Assembly: GCA_002292215.1 (NCBI GenBank)
Contig: DBBN01000126.1
Coordinates: 44,516 to 108,515 of the forward strand
Origin: Glaciecola sp. UBA983
GTDB lineage: Bacteria; Pseudomonadota; Gammaproteobacteria; Enterobacterales; Alteromonadaceae
Direction: 5' to 3'
Length of the DNA: 64,000 nt
Under the pieces are notes generated by a model. The model did no database searches and was not told where the DNA came from. It saw only the letters and a program-made list of their open reading frames with translations. Made by a program: the position numbers and the translations under genes. Positions 1 through 8,963 of the stretch are shown in pieces (the first letter of the stretch is position 1; every line of letters begins with the position of its first letter).

Positions 1-333
1 ATGGATCGCGCTGATGTCGCTCCTTCTGAGAAGTTTCGCCGAGTAATGGAAGCCTTCCAAGTAGAAATGGATTACGGACGCACCTTAGAAGCCTATCAAG
101 GATTGCATGTGATTGATGGTCAAGAACGTGATGTGGATTTTTTACGTTTAGGTCGGACTGCGTTGATTTTTCAAACGCGTGACGCGGCTCGTCAAGGAGT
201 GTGGAATAAACAAACTCGTCAATGGGAAGAGTTAGATTCAAGCTACCGCCCCCAGGTTACCAAAGGGTTACGAATGGCTAAAAAGCAACTTGCCCCAGAC
301 TTATTAATGCTACCTGTAGCGATTACCGACTAA
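1..333 (+). CDS. DUF3450 family protein, C-terminal part (cut by window edge)
   Basis: The last 110 residues of what looks like a DUF3450 protein; family members are normally about 250 residues with a signal peptide and a long coiled coil, so the true start lies upstream of the window and the ATG at base 1 is internal. The visible part carries the family-like segment around LRLGRTALIFQT and a C-terminal region rich in charged residues. It stops 4 bases before the next gene, a TtpC-type channel protein, and DUF3450 genes are commonly the first gene of TonB2-type operons in marine gammaproteobacteria. Its molecular role in TonB energy transfer is not established. Family call from similarity of motif and context only. 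Confidence 0.8.
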   Translation: MDRADVAPSEKFRRVMEAFQVEMDYGRTLEAYQGLHVIDGQERDVDFLRLGRTALIFQTRDAARQGVWNKQTRQWEELDSSYRPQVTKGLRMAKKQLAPDLLMLPVAITD

Positions 334-337
334 GAGC

Positions 338-1708
338 ATGAAAATGAAAAAATTATTTACTCCTATCATTGCGCTCATATGTGCCACTCTGTTTAGTGTT
401 GGTGTACATGCAGCAAACGAGCGCGCGTTAGATTTAGATGCGCTATTAAAGCAACTTGAACAAGGTCAGTTTGCCCAAAAGCAAGAAAATGCTCAACGCG
501 AAAAAGAGTTTGTTGCACAACGAACACAACAAGATAACGTATTACGCGATACCACGACACAACGCGATAATGCATTAGATTTGTCAGAAAAATTAGAAAC
601 ACAATTTGAAGAAAATGAATTCAAATTAGCGGATTTGAACGAGGCGTTAACCAACCGTTTAGGTTCATTAAAAGAATTGTTTGGTGTGTTACAGCAAGTA
701 TCGGGTGATACCAAAAACAAATTTTATAACTCGGTGGTATCGGCACAAATTCCAGGTCGTTCAGAATTTTTAGATAGCATGGCTCAAGATATGGGCAAAT
801 CCTCTAAACTTGCTTCAATCACTGAAATTGAACGTGTGTGGTTTGAAATCCAACGTGAAATGACCGAAGCGGGTAAAGTGACTAAGTTTACGACATCAGT
901 AGTCGAAGCCAGTGGTAATAAAGTCGATAAAGAAGTGGTTCGAGTCGGTCCATTTGCACTGATTGCTGATGGTAAATACTTAGAATACAACGGTGTAACA
1001 GGTACGGTATCAGAATTAATTCGTCAACCGGCTGCACGCTTTGGTTCTTCGGTCGCAGATTTACAAAACTCCAATGGTGAATTAGTACAATTTGGAATTG
1101 ATCCTACAGGCGGTTCGATTTTGGGTTTATTAGTACAAGCTCCAAATCTAAAAGAACGCATAGAACAAGGTGGTTTGGTGGGTTATATCATCTTAATTGT
1201 CGGCGCGATTGGTTTGTTATTAGCACTTGAGCGTTTAGTGTCATTATTCATCATTAAAACAAAAGTCGACAAGCAACTTAAATCTGACAAATTCAGTGAT
1301 AGCAATCCTTTGGGTCGTATTATGAAAGTCAAAGAAACTTACCCATCAGCGGATACTGAAGCACTGGAATTACATCTTACTGAAGCTATTTTAGGTGAAG
1401 TGCCCAAACTCGGCCGTAACTTAACGATTATCAAGATTATCTCGGTAGTGGCGCCACTGATGGGTCTATTAGGTACCGTCACAGGGATGATCAATACGTT
1501 CCAAGCTATCACGCTTTTTGGTACTGGTGATCCTAAACTGATGGCCGGTGGTATCTCGACAGCATTAGTAACAACAGTACTCGGTTTAGTGGTGGCGATC
1601 CCCATGACATTATTGTACGCGATACTTAATACCCGTAGTAAAAACATCGTATTTATCCTGCAAGAGCAAGCTGCAGGTGTTATTGCAGAGCGTTCAGAAC
1701 GAGGCTAA
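338..1708 (+). CDS. ttpC: TtpC-type MotA/TolQ/ExbB proton channel protein with N-terminal periplasmic coiled coil
   Basis: Accessory ExbB-like subunit of a TonB2 energy-transducing complex of the inner membrane. Residues 1-25 form a signal peptide ending in VHA. Residues about 30-115 are Gln/Glu/Arg-rich and should form a coiled coil. The C-terminal half (about 275-450) is the MotA/TolQ/ExbB domain with three membrane segments, the second containing PLMGLLGTVTGMINTF and the third STALVTTVLGLVVAIP. At 456 residues it is about twice the size of ordinary ExbB, as expected for TtpC. A second ATG lies at 344; the first was kept. It is followed 3 bases later by a normal-sized ExbB, the arrangement known from Vibrio TonB2 clusters. 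Confidence 0.88.
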   Translation: MKMKKLFTPIIALICATLFSVGVHAANERALDLDALLKQLEQGQFAQKQENAQREKEFVAQRTQQDNVLRDTTTQRDNALDLSEKLETQFEENEFKLADLNEALTNRLGSLKELFGVLQQVSGDTKNKFYNSVVSAQIPGRSEFLDSMAQDMGKSSKLASITEIERVWFEIQREMTEAGKVTKFTTSVVEASGNKVDKEVVRVGPFALIADGKYLEYNGVTGTVSELIRQPAARFGSSVADLQNSNGELVQFGIDPTGGSILGLLVQAPNLKERIEQGGLVGYIILIVGAIGLLLALERLVSLFIIKTKVDKQLKSDKFSDSNPLGRIMKVKETYPSADTEALELHLTEAILGEVPKLGRNLTIIKIISVVAPLMGLLGTVTGMINTFQAITLFGTGDPKLMAGGISTALVTTVLGLVVAIPMTLLYAILNTRSKNIVFILQEQAAGVIAERSERG

Positions 1709-1711
1709 ATC

Positions 1712-2260
1712 ATGATTGAGTTTTTTGAAGCCATTCGCGACTTTACAGAAACTGGTGGCCAAGTACTCTTGGTCATCGGGTTCTTGATCTTCGTGATGTG
1801 GATGCTCATTCTAGAACGTGTGTTATATGTGTTTGTGTCACACAAAGACAACAAACGCAGCGTCTTGGAAGGGTGGCATGCTCGTGATGATAAATCATCA
1901 TGGAACGCGGAACAAATCCGCCAAAAAGCCATTTCACGTTTAATTTTGAATCTCAATGGCAGTATTCCGGTTATCCAGGCCTTGGTGGCCTTGTGTCCAT
2001 TATTAGGATTGATGGGAACGGTTACTGGAATGATTGAGGTCTTTGATGTGATGGCGATATCGGGTTCAGGAAATGCACGTTCAATGGCCGCTGGCGTGTC
2101 GAAAGCAACGATACCCACCATGGCTGGAATGGTGGGCGCATTATCTGGGGTCTTTGCTTCGACGTGGTTAACCCGAATTGTGAAAACTGAACGCATGCAC
2201 TTAGAAGATGCAATCCAAATTGAACGTCCTACCACACAGGCTGAATCAGCTGCGCAGTGA
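1712..2260 (+). CDS. exbB: ExbB-like biopolymer transport protein (TonB2 system)
   Basis: Canonical small proton channel subunit (182 residues) that with ExbD uses the proton gradient to energise TonB. One membrane segment near residues 17-37 (VLLVIGFLIFVMWMLIL) and two more in the conserved region about 90-160, with LCPLLGLMGTVTGMIEVF and MAAGVSKATIPTMAGMVGALSGVF, the TolQ/ExbB signature. It starts 3 bases after ttpC ends, so the two are probably translated from one message. Its partner ExbD begins 19 bases downstream. A 211-codon open frame on the opposite strand here is a shadow. Confidence 0.92.
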   Translation: MIEFFEAIRDFTETGGQVLLVIGFLIFVMWMLILERVLYVFVSHKDNKRSVLEGWHARDDKSSWNAEQIRQKAISRLILNLNGSIPVIQALVALCPLLGLMGTVTGMIEVFDVMAISGSGNARSMAAGVSKATIPTMAGMVGALSGVFASTWLTRIVKTERMHLEDAIQIERPTTQAESAAQ

Positions 2261-2279
2261 TGATTAAAAAGGTAAGAAT

Positions 2280-2687
2280 ATGAAACAACATTTTCAAAAT
2301 TTAATGGATGAAGAAGAAGCGACAATTGATATGACGCCAATGCTTGATGTGGTATTTATCATGCTGATCTTCTTTATCGTCACCGCTTCATTTGTCAAAG
2401 AAGCAGGTATCGATGTAAACCGGCCTGATGCAGCTACGGCAGTCAAAAAAGACCGCGCGAATATTTTAATCGCGATTAGCGAAACCGGTGAAATTTGGAT
2501 CAACAAGCGTCGCATCGATGCGCGTGCCGTACAAGCCAACATCGAGCGACTGCATGCCGAAAATCCGCAAGGGACCGTGGTGATCCAAGCTGATAAAAAA
2601 GCGACCACTGAGGTCTTGATTAAAGTCATGGATGCATCTCGCTCAGCGGGTGTATACGACGTTTCAATCGCCGCGCAAGAGCCATAA
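2280..2687 (+). CDS. exbD: ExbD-like biopolymer transport protein (TonB2 system)
   Basis: Inner-membrane anchored periplasmic partner of ExbB, 135 residues. The hallmark motif is present near the N-terminus: IDMTPMLDVVFIMLIFFIVT, with the membrane-embedded Asp (LDVVF) that takes part in proton conduction. The remaining 95 residues form the small periplasmic domain. RBS-like AAAAGGTAAG lies just before the ATG. TonB starts 4 bases after its stop codon. Length and motif match the ExbD/TolR family. Confidence 0.93.
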   Translation: MKQHFQNLMDEEEATIDMTPMLDVVFIMLIFFIVTASFVKEAGIDVNRPDAATAVKKDRANILIAISETGEIWINKRRIDARAVQANIERLHAENPQGTVVIQADKKATTEVLIKVMDASRSAGVYDVSIAAQEP

Positions 2688-2691
2688 ACTG

Positions 2692-3303
2692 ATGATTTCA
2701 CGTTTTATAATTGCTATTTTGGTTTCTGCATTCATTACATTAGGATTATTTTTTGTGATGCAGTCATTAATCAAAAGTGGTGGCAGTGCATTAACCGAAC
2801 CGCCCAGAGGCAGTGTGATGGATTTTGTTCGTGTCAAAAAAGAAGAGTCGGTTGAGAAAAAAGATCGTAAGCCGAAAAAGCCGCCCCAACCAGAAGCGCC
2901 CCCTCCAGAAATGACGTCTCCGCAAATGGACTCGCCGTCACCTGATGCCGATGCAACAGGTATGGATTTTTCCGCGGATGTGGCTACTGATATATCGTTA
3001 GATGGTGGACTATCACTAGACTCTGGTGATGGTGAGTACTTACCTATTGTAAAGGTGGCACCGGTCTATCCACGTCGAGCATTACAGCGCGGTATCGAAG
3101 GGTTTGTCATCGTTGAGTTTACCGTCAGTAAACTAGGCGCTGTAACCAACCCAGTGGTAATTGAAGCGCAACCTGCTGATATTTTTGATCAAGCGGCGTT
3201 AGATGCGGCTAAGAAATTTAAATATAAACCACGTGTTATTAACGGTGAGCCCACTGCGGTTGCCGGTGTGCAAAACCGTATTACCTTCAAGATCGATGGT
3301 TAA
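2692..3303 (+). CDS. tonB: TonB2-type energy transducer protein
   Basis: TonB family protein of 203 residues. The start at 2692 was chosen because it gives a proper N-terminal membrane anchor (MISRFIIAILVSAFITLG onward) directly after the ExbD stop; a longer frame beginning at 2632 overlaps exbD and would bury that anchor. A Lys/Pro-rich periplasmic spacer at about 50-85 (KKPPQPEAPPP) is followed by the TonB C-terminal domain (about 115-203) with VAPVYPRRALQRGIEGFV and the closing ITFKIDG. It links ExbB/ExbD to outer-membrane TonB-dependent receptors. The short spacer and the YP motif fit the TonB2 type. Confidence 0.9.
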   Translation: MISRFIIAILVSAFITLGLFFVMQSLIKSGGSALTEPPRGSVMDFVRVKKEESVEKKDRKPKKPPQPEAPPPEMTSPQMDSPSPDADATGMDFSADVATDISLDGGLSLDSGDGEYLPIVKVAPVYPRRALQRGIEGFVIVEFTVSKLGAVTNPVVIEAQPADIFDQAALDAAKKFKYKPRVINGEPTAVAGVQNRITFKIDG

Positions 3304-3324
3304 AGGCATTTTTAAGGAAACCTA

Positions 3325-4668
3325 ATGAAACAGTCTATTACACAATCCTTGTTAGCTTGTTGTTCAGTCATGTTACTAGTTAGTAGTATCTCGTTAGGTT
3401 CGGGGATGATGTTTGCAGCGCAAGCACAAACACCCACTAAAGCGAGTGACAAAGCGACACGCAAAGTTCCAACTTTGCGCGGTAAAGTTTACGAGCAATT
3501 ATCCCGAGCACAGAGTTTTGCCGATAACAATCAAACCACCGAAGCTTTTGCGGCATTAAAAGAAGTAGAAGACAAAATCTCGTCAATGAACAGCTATGAA
3601 ATTGCTATGCTATATAATTTTTATGGGTTTATCTATTACAACCTTGAGCAAGCTGATAATGCCTTAGCCGCATTTAAAAAAGTTATTGAGCAAGAGGGGA
3701 TCCCTGAGTCATTTGAGCAAAGTACCTTGTTTACGCTTGCCCAGTTGTCAATGATGCAAGGTCAATACAAGGATTCGATTGATTATTTAAATCGTTGGGA
3801 ATCGCTTAACGTAGGAAAAGTCCCAGCCAAAAATTTATTCATCAAAGCCCAAGCTTATTATCAAGACAAACAATATGAAAAAGCGGGCGAGTTTGTGAGT
3901 CAAGCAGTTGCCAGTAAGGAAGCGGATGGCATGATCCCGGATGAAGGCTGGTTGATCTTGCAACGAGCTATTTTTTATGAGCTCAAGCAAGTTGAAAAAG
4001 TGAAAGATGTCCTAATCAAAATGGTCAAATTATTTAATGAGCCTAAGTACTGGATCCAACTGGGTGGTATTTATGGTGAATTAGGCTTAGAAAATCATCA
4101 ATTGGCGGTCATGGAAGCTGCTAGACAACAAGGTTACCTCACCAAAGCATCGGATATCTTTAACATGGTGCAGCTTTATTATTATCACAAAGCACCTTAT
4201 AAATGTGCTGACATAATGCAGCAAGGCATGGCTGAAGGTGTGTTAGAGGAAAATATTCGTAACTTGAAATTTCTAGGTCAATGCTATCAATTAGCTAAAG
4301 AAAATAACAAGGCGGTGCCGGTGATGCGCGCAGCCGCAGCGTTATCCAGTGATGGTGAATTGTATGCCACATTGGCGCAATTATTGTTGAATATTGAAGA
4401 TTATGATAGTGCCATTGCTAACGCTGATTTAGCACTTGCTAAAGGTTCATTACGTAATGAAGGTACTGTGCATTTGGTCTTAGGTATGGCCTACTACAAC
4501 AAACGTGAGTTTGTAAAAGCAATGAATCAATTAGCTGTTGCAGAACAATTCACAGCGTCACGTAAAATGGCTGAACAATGGCAAAAATTTGTTGAGACAG
4601 AAAAACGTAGTTATGATCGTATTCAATCAGATTTAGCCAACGAAAAACTTGTAGCTAAGAGCGAGTAG
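3325..4668 (+). CDS. Secreted tetratricopeptide-repeat protein of the TonB2-type operon
   Basis: A 447-residue protein with an N-terminal signal peptide (about 1-34, ending AAQAQ) and helical TPR-like repeats through the body, for example ALAAFKKVIEQEG, KAGEFVSQAVAS, and DSAIANADLALAKG. It lies 21 bases after tonB on the same strand, with an AAGGAAA ribosome binding site. TPR proteins in this position are common in TonB2-type clusters of Shewanella, Vibrio and relatives. They are presumed to act in the periplasm as scaffolds for the transducer, but a precise role is not established. TPR count cannot be fixed by eye. Confidence 0.8.
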   Translation: MKQSITQSLLACCSVMLLVSSISLGSGMMFAAQAQTPTKASDKATRKVPTLRGKVYEQLSRAQSFADNNQTTEAFAALKEVEDKISSMNSYEIAMLYNFYGFIYYNLEQADNALAAFKKVIEQEGIPESFEQSTLFTLAQLSMMQGQYKDSIDYLNRWESLNVGKVPAKNLFIKAQAYYQDKQYEKAGEFVSQAVASKEADGMIPDEGWLILQRAIFYELKQVEKVKDVLIKMVKLFNEPKYWIQLGGIYGELGLENHQLAVMEAARQQGYLTKASDIFNMVQLYYYHKAPYKCADIMQQGMAEGVLEENIRNLKFLGQCYQLAKENNKAVPVMRAAAALSSDGELYATLAQLLLNIEDYDSAIANADLALAKGSLRNEGTVHLVLGMAYYNKREFVKAMNQLAVAEQFTASRKMAEQWQKFVETEKRSYDRIQSDLANEKLVAKSE

Positions 4669-4741
4669 TTCGGGTCATCCAGTTGGGGTTCATTTTTTTG
4701 TGTTCTATGCTAATCTTTATTTTTTAAATAAGGATATGCTT

Positions 4742-7057
4742 ATGTCTGACAATAGCAAACCATATAAGAGCCAATGGCCTCTCCTATATCTAATGGACTC
4801 CGAGTTAATTAATAGTAAGTTACTCGGGGTGTTGTTAATATTAGCCATTTCAGGATGTAGCCCGGCAACTTCGACAGACATCAATCAGCATACCGATGCT
4901 CGTTCAGTATCTACCTCATCAACGAGTATTGCCAAACATAGTGACCCTGATATGACCTATCCAACACATCTTGCCAAGCGTTTTCCTCGTCTACCTGATA
5001 TCGCAGCTACTGCCCCTGTCGCTAGACGTATTGAGCATAGCGAAGTGCATCATGGTCTGACGTTAACTGACCCATATCATTGGCTCAAAGATCAAGGTTA
5101 TCCTGAAGTTAATGATGAGCCGGTACTCGATTATCTCAATGCAGAAAATGATTATTATCAAACATTTTTAGCCTCACATAAACCGCTGGTGGAGACTCTT
5201 TTTGCTGAGTACAAAGGTCGTGTCGATCCGACTGATGTATCGGTACCATTTACTAAACATGGGTATGAGTATCGCTATGAATACCTAGCTGAGGGTGACT
5301 ATCGGACTTTAATCCGCAAAAACCTAGCTAATGGCGGCGAACAGGTTTATCTAGACCAACCCGCACTGGCAAAAGGACAGGATTATTTTGTGCTGGGTGA
5401 TTATGATATTAGTCCTAACAATAATCATATGGCGTATTCTTTGGATACCAAAGGTGATGAGCGGTATACGATTTATTTTAAAGATTTACGGACGGGTAAA
5501 ATCAGTGATGTCAAATTTGACAACACCTCAGGTGATGTCTTGTTTGTTAATAATGGTCAAGGGATTGTTTATGGGCAGTTGCACGCTGACCGTTGGGCGA
5601 CTAAATCAATTAATTATTATGATACGGTTACACAGCAAATTACCGTGTTACAAACTGAAGCGAACGATGAGTTTTCTTTGGGTTTCAGCAGCACTTCAGA
5701 TGAGCAATTTTTATTAATCTATTCAGGCACCAATGATGTCACTGAAATCTCAGCTGTGAACCTAGAGGATGTAACTCGGCCAGTGTTTCCGCTTGTTTCT
5801 CGTGAACAAGGATTCAACGCCCAAATCGATCATGCTCACGGGCAATTTTATATATTAACCAATGATACGCATGTTAATTCCCGTTTAGCGGCGGTGTCTT
5901 CTGCGCAGCCCGATTACGCCAAGTGGCAGACGTTGCTTGAAGGGAGTGACACGCAATATTTAAAGTCGCTACAAACGTTTAATTTTGGTGTTGTGTTGCA
6001 CCTGAGTCGTAATGCATTAGAGGCGATAGCAGTTATGCCTTATGATGAGCAACCGATGTATGATGTAGACTTTGCCGAGACCGTATACGATGTGTCTCTA
6101 GGTACCAATCCTGAGTTTGACACGGCGACGTTGCGAGTGAATTACGAATCAATGATCACGCCTATGCAAGTGATTGATATTGATGTTGCAACACAAACCC
6201 AAACTATACGCAAACAACAAGCTATCCCATCTGGATATACGCCAAGTGATTATGTTACAGAACGGATTATGGCACCTGCCCGTGATGGTGCACAGATCCC
6301 CATATCGATTGTATATCATAAATCATTTAAGCCAGACGGCACTGCGCCTCTCTTACTTTATGCTTATGGTGCATATGGAGTCAGTATGTCACCGAATTTC
6401 TCAACGACTCGTTTGAGTCTGCTCGATCGAGGATTTGCTTTTGCGATTGCCCACACACGCGGTGGCGATGAAATGGGGTATCAATGGTATCTCGATGGAA
6501 AAATGGAAAAACGCCAAAATGCGTTTAATGATTTCGTCGATGTGGCACAACATTTAGTGGATAAGCAATATACTCATGCCGGCAATATTTCGATCATGGG
6601 GGCCTCTGCGGGTGGAAAAATGATGGGCGCAGCGATCACAATGGCACCAAATATGTGGCGTTCGGTGATTTTGGATGTGCCTTTTGTCGATGTGCTTAAT
6701 ACGATGCTTGATGCCAGTTTACCCTTAACACCACCCGAGTGGAGTGAGTGGGGTAATCCAATTTCCGATAAAACAGCGTTTGAAACGATTTTATCTTACT
6801 CACCATATGAGCAAATACAAGTTCGTGAATATCCGCCGATGATGGTGACCGGAGGGTTAAACGATCCACGCGTAACCTATTGGGAGCCAGCTAAATGGAC
6901 GGCTAAAATGCGTCATCGTAAAACGGACAAAAACTTATTGGTGATGCGCATGAATATGAGCGCAGGCCATTTTGCTAATTCTGGACGTTATGGTCGTTTA
7001 CTCGACATTGCAGAAGAATATGCGTTTATTTTAACCGCACATGGCATAAACCAATAA
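4742..7057 (+). CDS. S9 family peptidase, oligopeptidase B-like, predicted lipoprotein
   Basis: Serine peptidase of the prolyl oligopeptidase family (S9A), 771 residues from this start. An N-terminal beta-propeller (about 120-480) precedes an alpha/beta hydrolase domain. The triad is readable: Ser622 in GASAGG, Asp708 in NDPRVTYWEP, His743 in SAGHFANSGR; the spacings (86 and 35) resemble oligopeptidase B. The start at 4742 has AAGGA eight bases upstream; an ATG at 4736 is too close to it. A lipobox (LAISGC, Cys39) suggests export and membrane anchoring, although the segment before the hydrophobic core is long; an internal ATG at 4793 would give a normal signal. Most OpB proteins are cytosolic, so localisation is the uncertain point. 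Confidence 0.88.
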   Translation: MSDNSKPYKSQWPLLYLMDSELINSKLLGVLLILAISGCSPATSTDINQHTDARSVSTSSTSIAKHSDPDMTYPTHLAKRFPRLPDIAATAPVARRIEHSEVHHGLTLTDPYHWLKDQGYPEVNDEPVLDYLNAENDYYQTFLASHKPLVETLFAEYKGRVDPTDVSVPFTKHGYEYRYEYLAEGDYRTLIRKNLANGGEQVYLDQPALAKGQDYFVLGDYDISPNNNHMAYSLDTKGDERYTIYFKDLRTGKISDVKFDNTSGDVLFVNNGQGIVYGQLHADRWATKSINYYDTVTQQITVLQTEANDEFSLGFSSTSDEQFLLIYSGTNDVTEISAVNLEDVTRPVFPLVSREQGFNAQIDHAHGQFYILTNDTHVNSRLAAVSSAQPDYAKWQTLLEGSDTQYLKSLQTFNFGVVLHLSRNALEAIAVMPYDEQPMYDVDFAETVYDVSLGTNPEFDTATLRVNYESMITPMQVIDIDVATQTQTIRKQQAIPSGYTPSDYVTERIMAPARDGAQIPISIVYHKSFKPDGTAPLLLYAYGAYGVSMSPNFSTTRLSLLDRGFAFAIAHTRGGDEMGYQWYLDGKMEKRQNAFNDFVDVAQHLVDKQYTHAGNISIMGASAGGKMMGAAITMAPNMWRSVILDVPFVDVLNTMLDASLPLTPPEWSEWGNPISDKTAFETILSYSPYEQIQVREYPPMMVTGGLNDPRVTYWEPAKWTAKMRHRKTDKNLLVMRMNMSAGHFANSGRYGRLLDIAEEYAFILTAHGINQ

Positions 7058-7151
7058 GATGGTCTATGAGCTAAAATAGCGACAAATTTACTATCTAGTA
7101 ACCGACTCAACCTGCCGATACAGCATTATTGATATTCAAAAGCCGATAAAA

Positions 7152-7186
7152 ACTCGCATCAGCCGATTATTGAGACCGATGCGAGT
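7152..7186. terminator. Possible bidirectional terminator hairpin between convergent genes
   Basis: A perfect 9-bp inverted repeat (ACTCGCATC / GATGCGAGT) with a 17-base loop lies between the convergent peptidase gene and cpxP-like gene. There is no clear T run on either side, so termination function is inferred from position only. Confidence 0.35.
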
Positions 7187-7245
7187 GGTTGTTATTGCTC
7201 AACCTGAGCGAAACAAAGAATTAAATAGACGAATGCTTAACGCTA

Positions 7246-8058
7246 TTACATGTTGTCTTCAATATCGGCTTTTTTGCCTTTTCTGTCTTTTTTGTCCATG
7301 TGCTGCTTCATTTTACGCAATTTCTTTTGTTGTTTAGCGTTGAATACTTGCTGAATATCGAATTTGGTTTTAGCACGTAATACACCAATTTCAATTGCTG
7401 TTGGTGCGAATTCGTCTTGCAATGTTTGCCACGCTTGAGTATCAAACTCTGCCGCTTGAATGAGTGAACGCTCCGCCATCTTATGTGTCATCACAGTACT
7501 GTGATAGGTTTGCATGGCGGTGGTTGCATCATTATGGATTGTCGTTAACTGTGCTAATTGAGCTTCTGTTGCATCGACTTTATTGGCCATGCGTAACAAT
7601 TGTTTAAGACGTTTTTGTTCGCGCTTGAGTGGATCGTGAACTGCATGTCTTGCTGCTTGATTGGCGTTAAATTTTGCTTGTTGTTCCGCAGTTAATACCG
7701 CAAATACAGCCTGTCTGTTTTGTGCGTTAGCGAGCTGATGAGCTTGTCTATTGATAAGTTTACTTTCCACCAATCTACTCGCTGTAGCTGCATCCCACGT
7801 CCCTGTTTGTTTACTTTGACGCATTAACTCTAGTGCTTCATCACGTTCGCCTTTGAACAAAGAACGGCCTTCTTTGGCTTGCTCACGAATGGACTGTATG
7901 GCTTCTTTTTGGCTGTCCGACAAATTGAGCTCTTGCATTGCAGAGCGTTCATGGTCGCGCTGGTGATCGCGTTGTTGAGATTGTGCTAATACACTTTGCG
8001 TGCCTAAACAAAACAGCAATGTAGTCGCAACGGTAACTATTTTTTTCATATTTGACAT
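7246..8058 (-). CDS. cpxP: CpxP/Spy family periplasmic protein with two tandem modules
   Basis: Periplasmic stress chaperone and inhibitor of CpxA by family and context. Signal peptide at residues 1-25 (ending VLAQ). The mature part appears to hold two CpxP-like helical modules: about 43-131, opened by LNLSDSQKEAI and closed by LTAEQQAKF (the LTxxQ motif), and about 160-247, opened by VDATEAQLAQL and closed by FNAKQQKKL. Ordinary CpxP and Spy are about 160 residues; this is 270. The tail is very Lys-rich. The start at 8058 has AAGGA eight bases upstream. It is divergent from cpxRA with a CpxR box between them, the same arrangement as in E. coli. Confidence 0.8.
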   Translation of the reverse strand: MSNMKKIVTVATTLLFCLGTQSVLAQSQQRDHQRDHERSAMQELNLSDSQKEAIQSIREQAKEGRSLFKGERDEALELMRQSKQTGTWDAATASRLVESKLINRQAHQLANAQNRQAVFAVLTAEQQAKFNANQAARHAVHDPLKREQKRLKQLLRMANKVDATEAQLAQLTTIHNDATTAMQTYHSTVMTHKMAERSLIQAAEFDTQAWQTLQDEFAPTAIEIGVLRAKTKFDIQQVFNAKQQKKLRKMKQHMDKKDRKGKKADIEDNM

Positions 8059-8136
8059 GGTAGTGTCCTTTAGGTGATTAACAATTTATGACACTTTAAT
8101 CTTAGCAATAGGTTTGCAAAGAAACGCCAATGCAAT

Positions 8137-8152
8137 GTAAAGCTTGTGTAAA
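8137..8152. promoter_or_regulatory. CpxR box between cpxP-like gene and cpxRA
   Basis: GTAAA-N6-GTAAA matches the published CpxR consensus of two GTAAA half-sites separated by a short spacer. It lies in the 188-bp divergent intergenic region, 79 bp from the cpxP-like start and 95 bp from the cpxR start, so it could serve either or both genes as autoregulation. Confidence 0.75.
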
Positions 8153-8246
8153 GATAGCTAAATTGATGTGCTCCACGACGAAAAAACAATATAATTCAGT
8201 TAATTATATAGCACAATGTGACTATGACTTTTGAGCAAGGTGTTTT

Positions 8247-8963
8247 ATGCATAAATTACTAATCATTGACGATGATGTCGCATTAACGGAAATGCTACAA
8301 GAATACTTAGCCCTGCACTCACTTGAAGTGACGGTGTGTAATCACCCTATTACAGGAATAGAAACCCTGCGTGAACAAGCCTTTGATGTGTTGTTACTGG
8401 ATGTCATGATGCCCGAAATTGATGGGTTTGAAACCTTACGCCGGATCCGCCAGTTTTCAGGTATACCCGTTATTATGTTAACGGCCAAAGGCGATGATTT
8501 TGATCGTATTTTGGGATTAGAGTTAGGTGCCGATGATTATTTAACTAAACCGTTTAATCATCGTGAATTGGTTGCGCGGATCAAAGCGCTAACACGACGT
8601 TGGGTCGATAAAAGTTTAGTAAATGACAGCTCAGAAGCATCGAATTCCTCGGCACCATTAATGCTAAACGGGATTACCTTAGATGTGACTCAGCATAGCG
8701 TGTTGGTGGCGCAGCAGCCGATTGAGCTAACGGGCACAGAATTACATTTGCTCCATCAGTTGATGTTACAACCAGGTAAAGTTGTGACCAAAGAAGCCTT
8801 AAGCCAAGCAGTATTGGGACGTCGGTTAAGTGCTTTTGACCGCAGCCTAGATATGCATGTGAGCAATATACGCAAAAAACTTGCTCAGCACGATATTAAT
8901 GATGTCATCAAGACAATGCGTGGTACCGGCTATATGTTCATCCTAAAGGATAACGTTGAATGA
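8247..8963 (+). CDS. cpxR: CpxR-like OmpR-family response regulator
   Basis: DNA-binding response regulator of 238 residues. The receiver domain (1-115) has the acidic pair in IIDDDV, the phospho-acceptor Asp52 in LLLDVMMP, the Thr/Ala of MLTAKG and the Lys of LTKPFN. The C-terminal winged helix (about 145-235) is of OmpR type (ELTGTELHLLHQLMLQPG, MHVSNIRKKL). It overlaps the sensor kinase gene by 4 bases (ATGA). Context with a CpxP-type gene on the opposite side supports the Cpx assignment over other OmpR-family regulators. Confidence 0.9.
   Translation: MHKLLIIDDDVALTEMLQEYLALHSLEVTVCNHPITGIETLREQAFDVLLLDVMMPEIDGFETLRRIRQFSGIPVIMLTAKGDDFDRILGLELGADDYLTKPFNHRELVARIKALTRRWVDKSLVNDSSEASNSSAPLMLNGITLDVTQHSVLVAQQPIELTGTELHLLHQLMLQPGKVVTKEALSQAVLGRRLSAFDRSLDMHVSNIRKKLAQHDINDVIKTMRGTGYMFILKDNVE

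Noticed and set aside
1705-2340. 211-codon open frame on the minus strand
   Set aside because: Lies fully opposite exbB and the start of exbD, which have clear family motifs.
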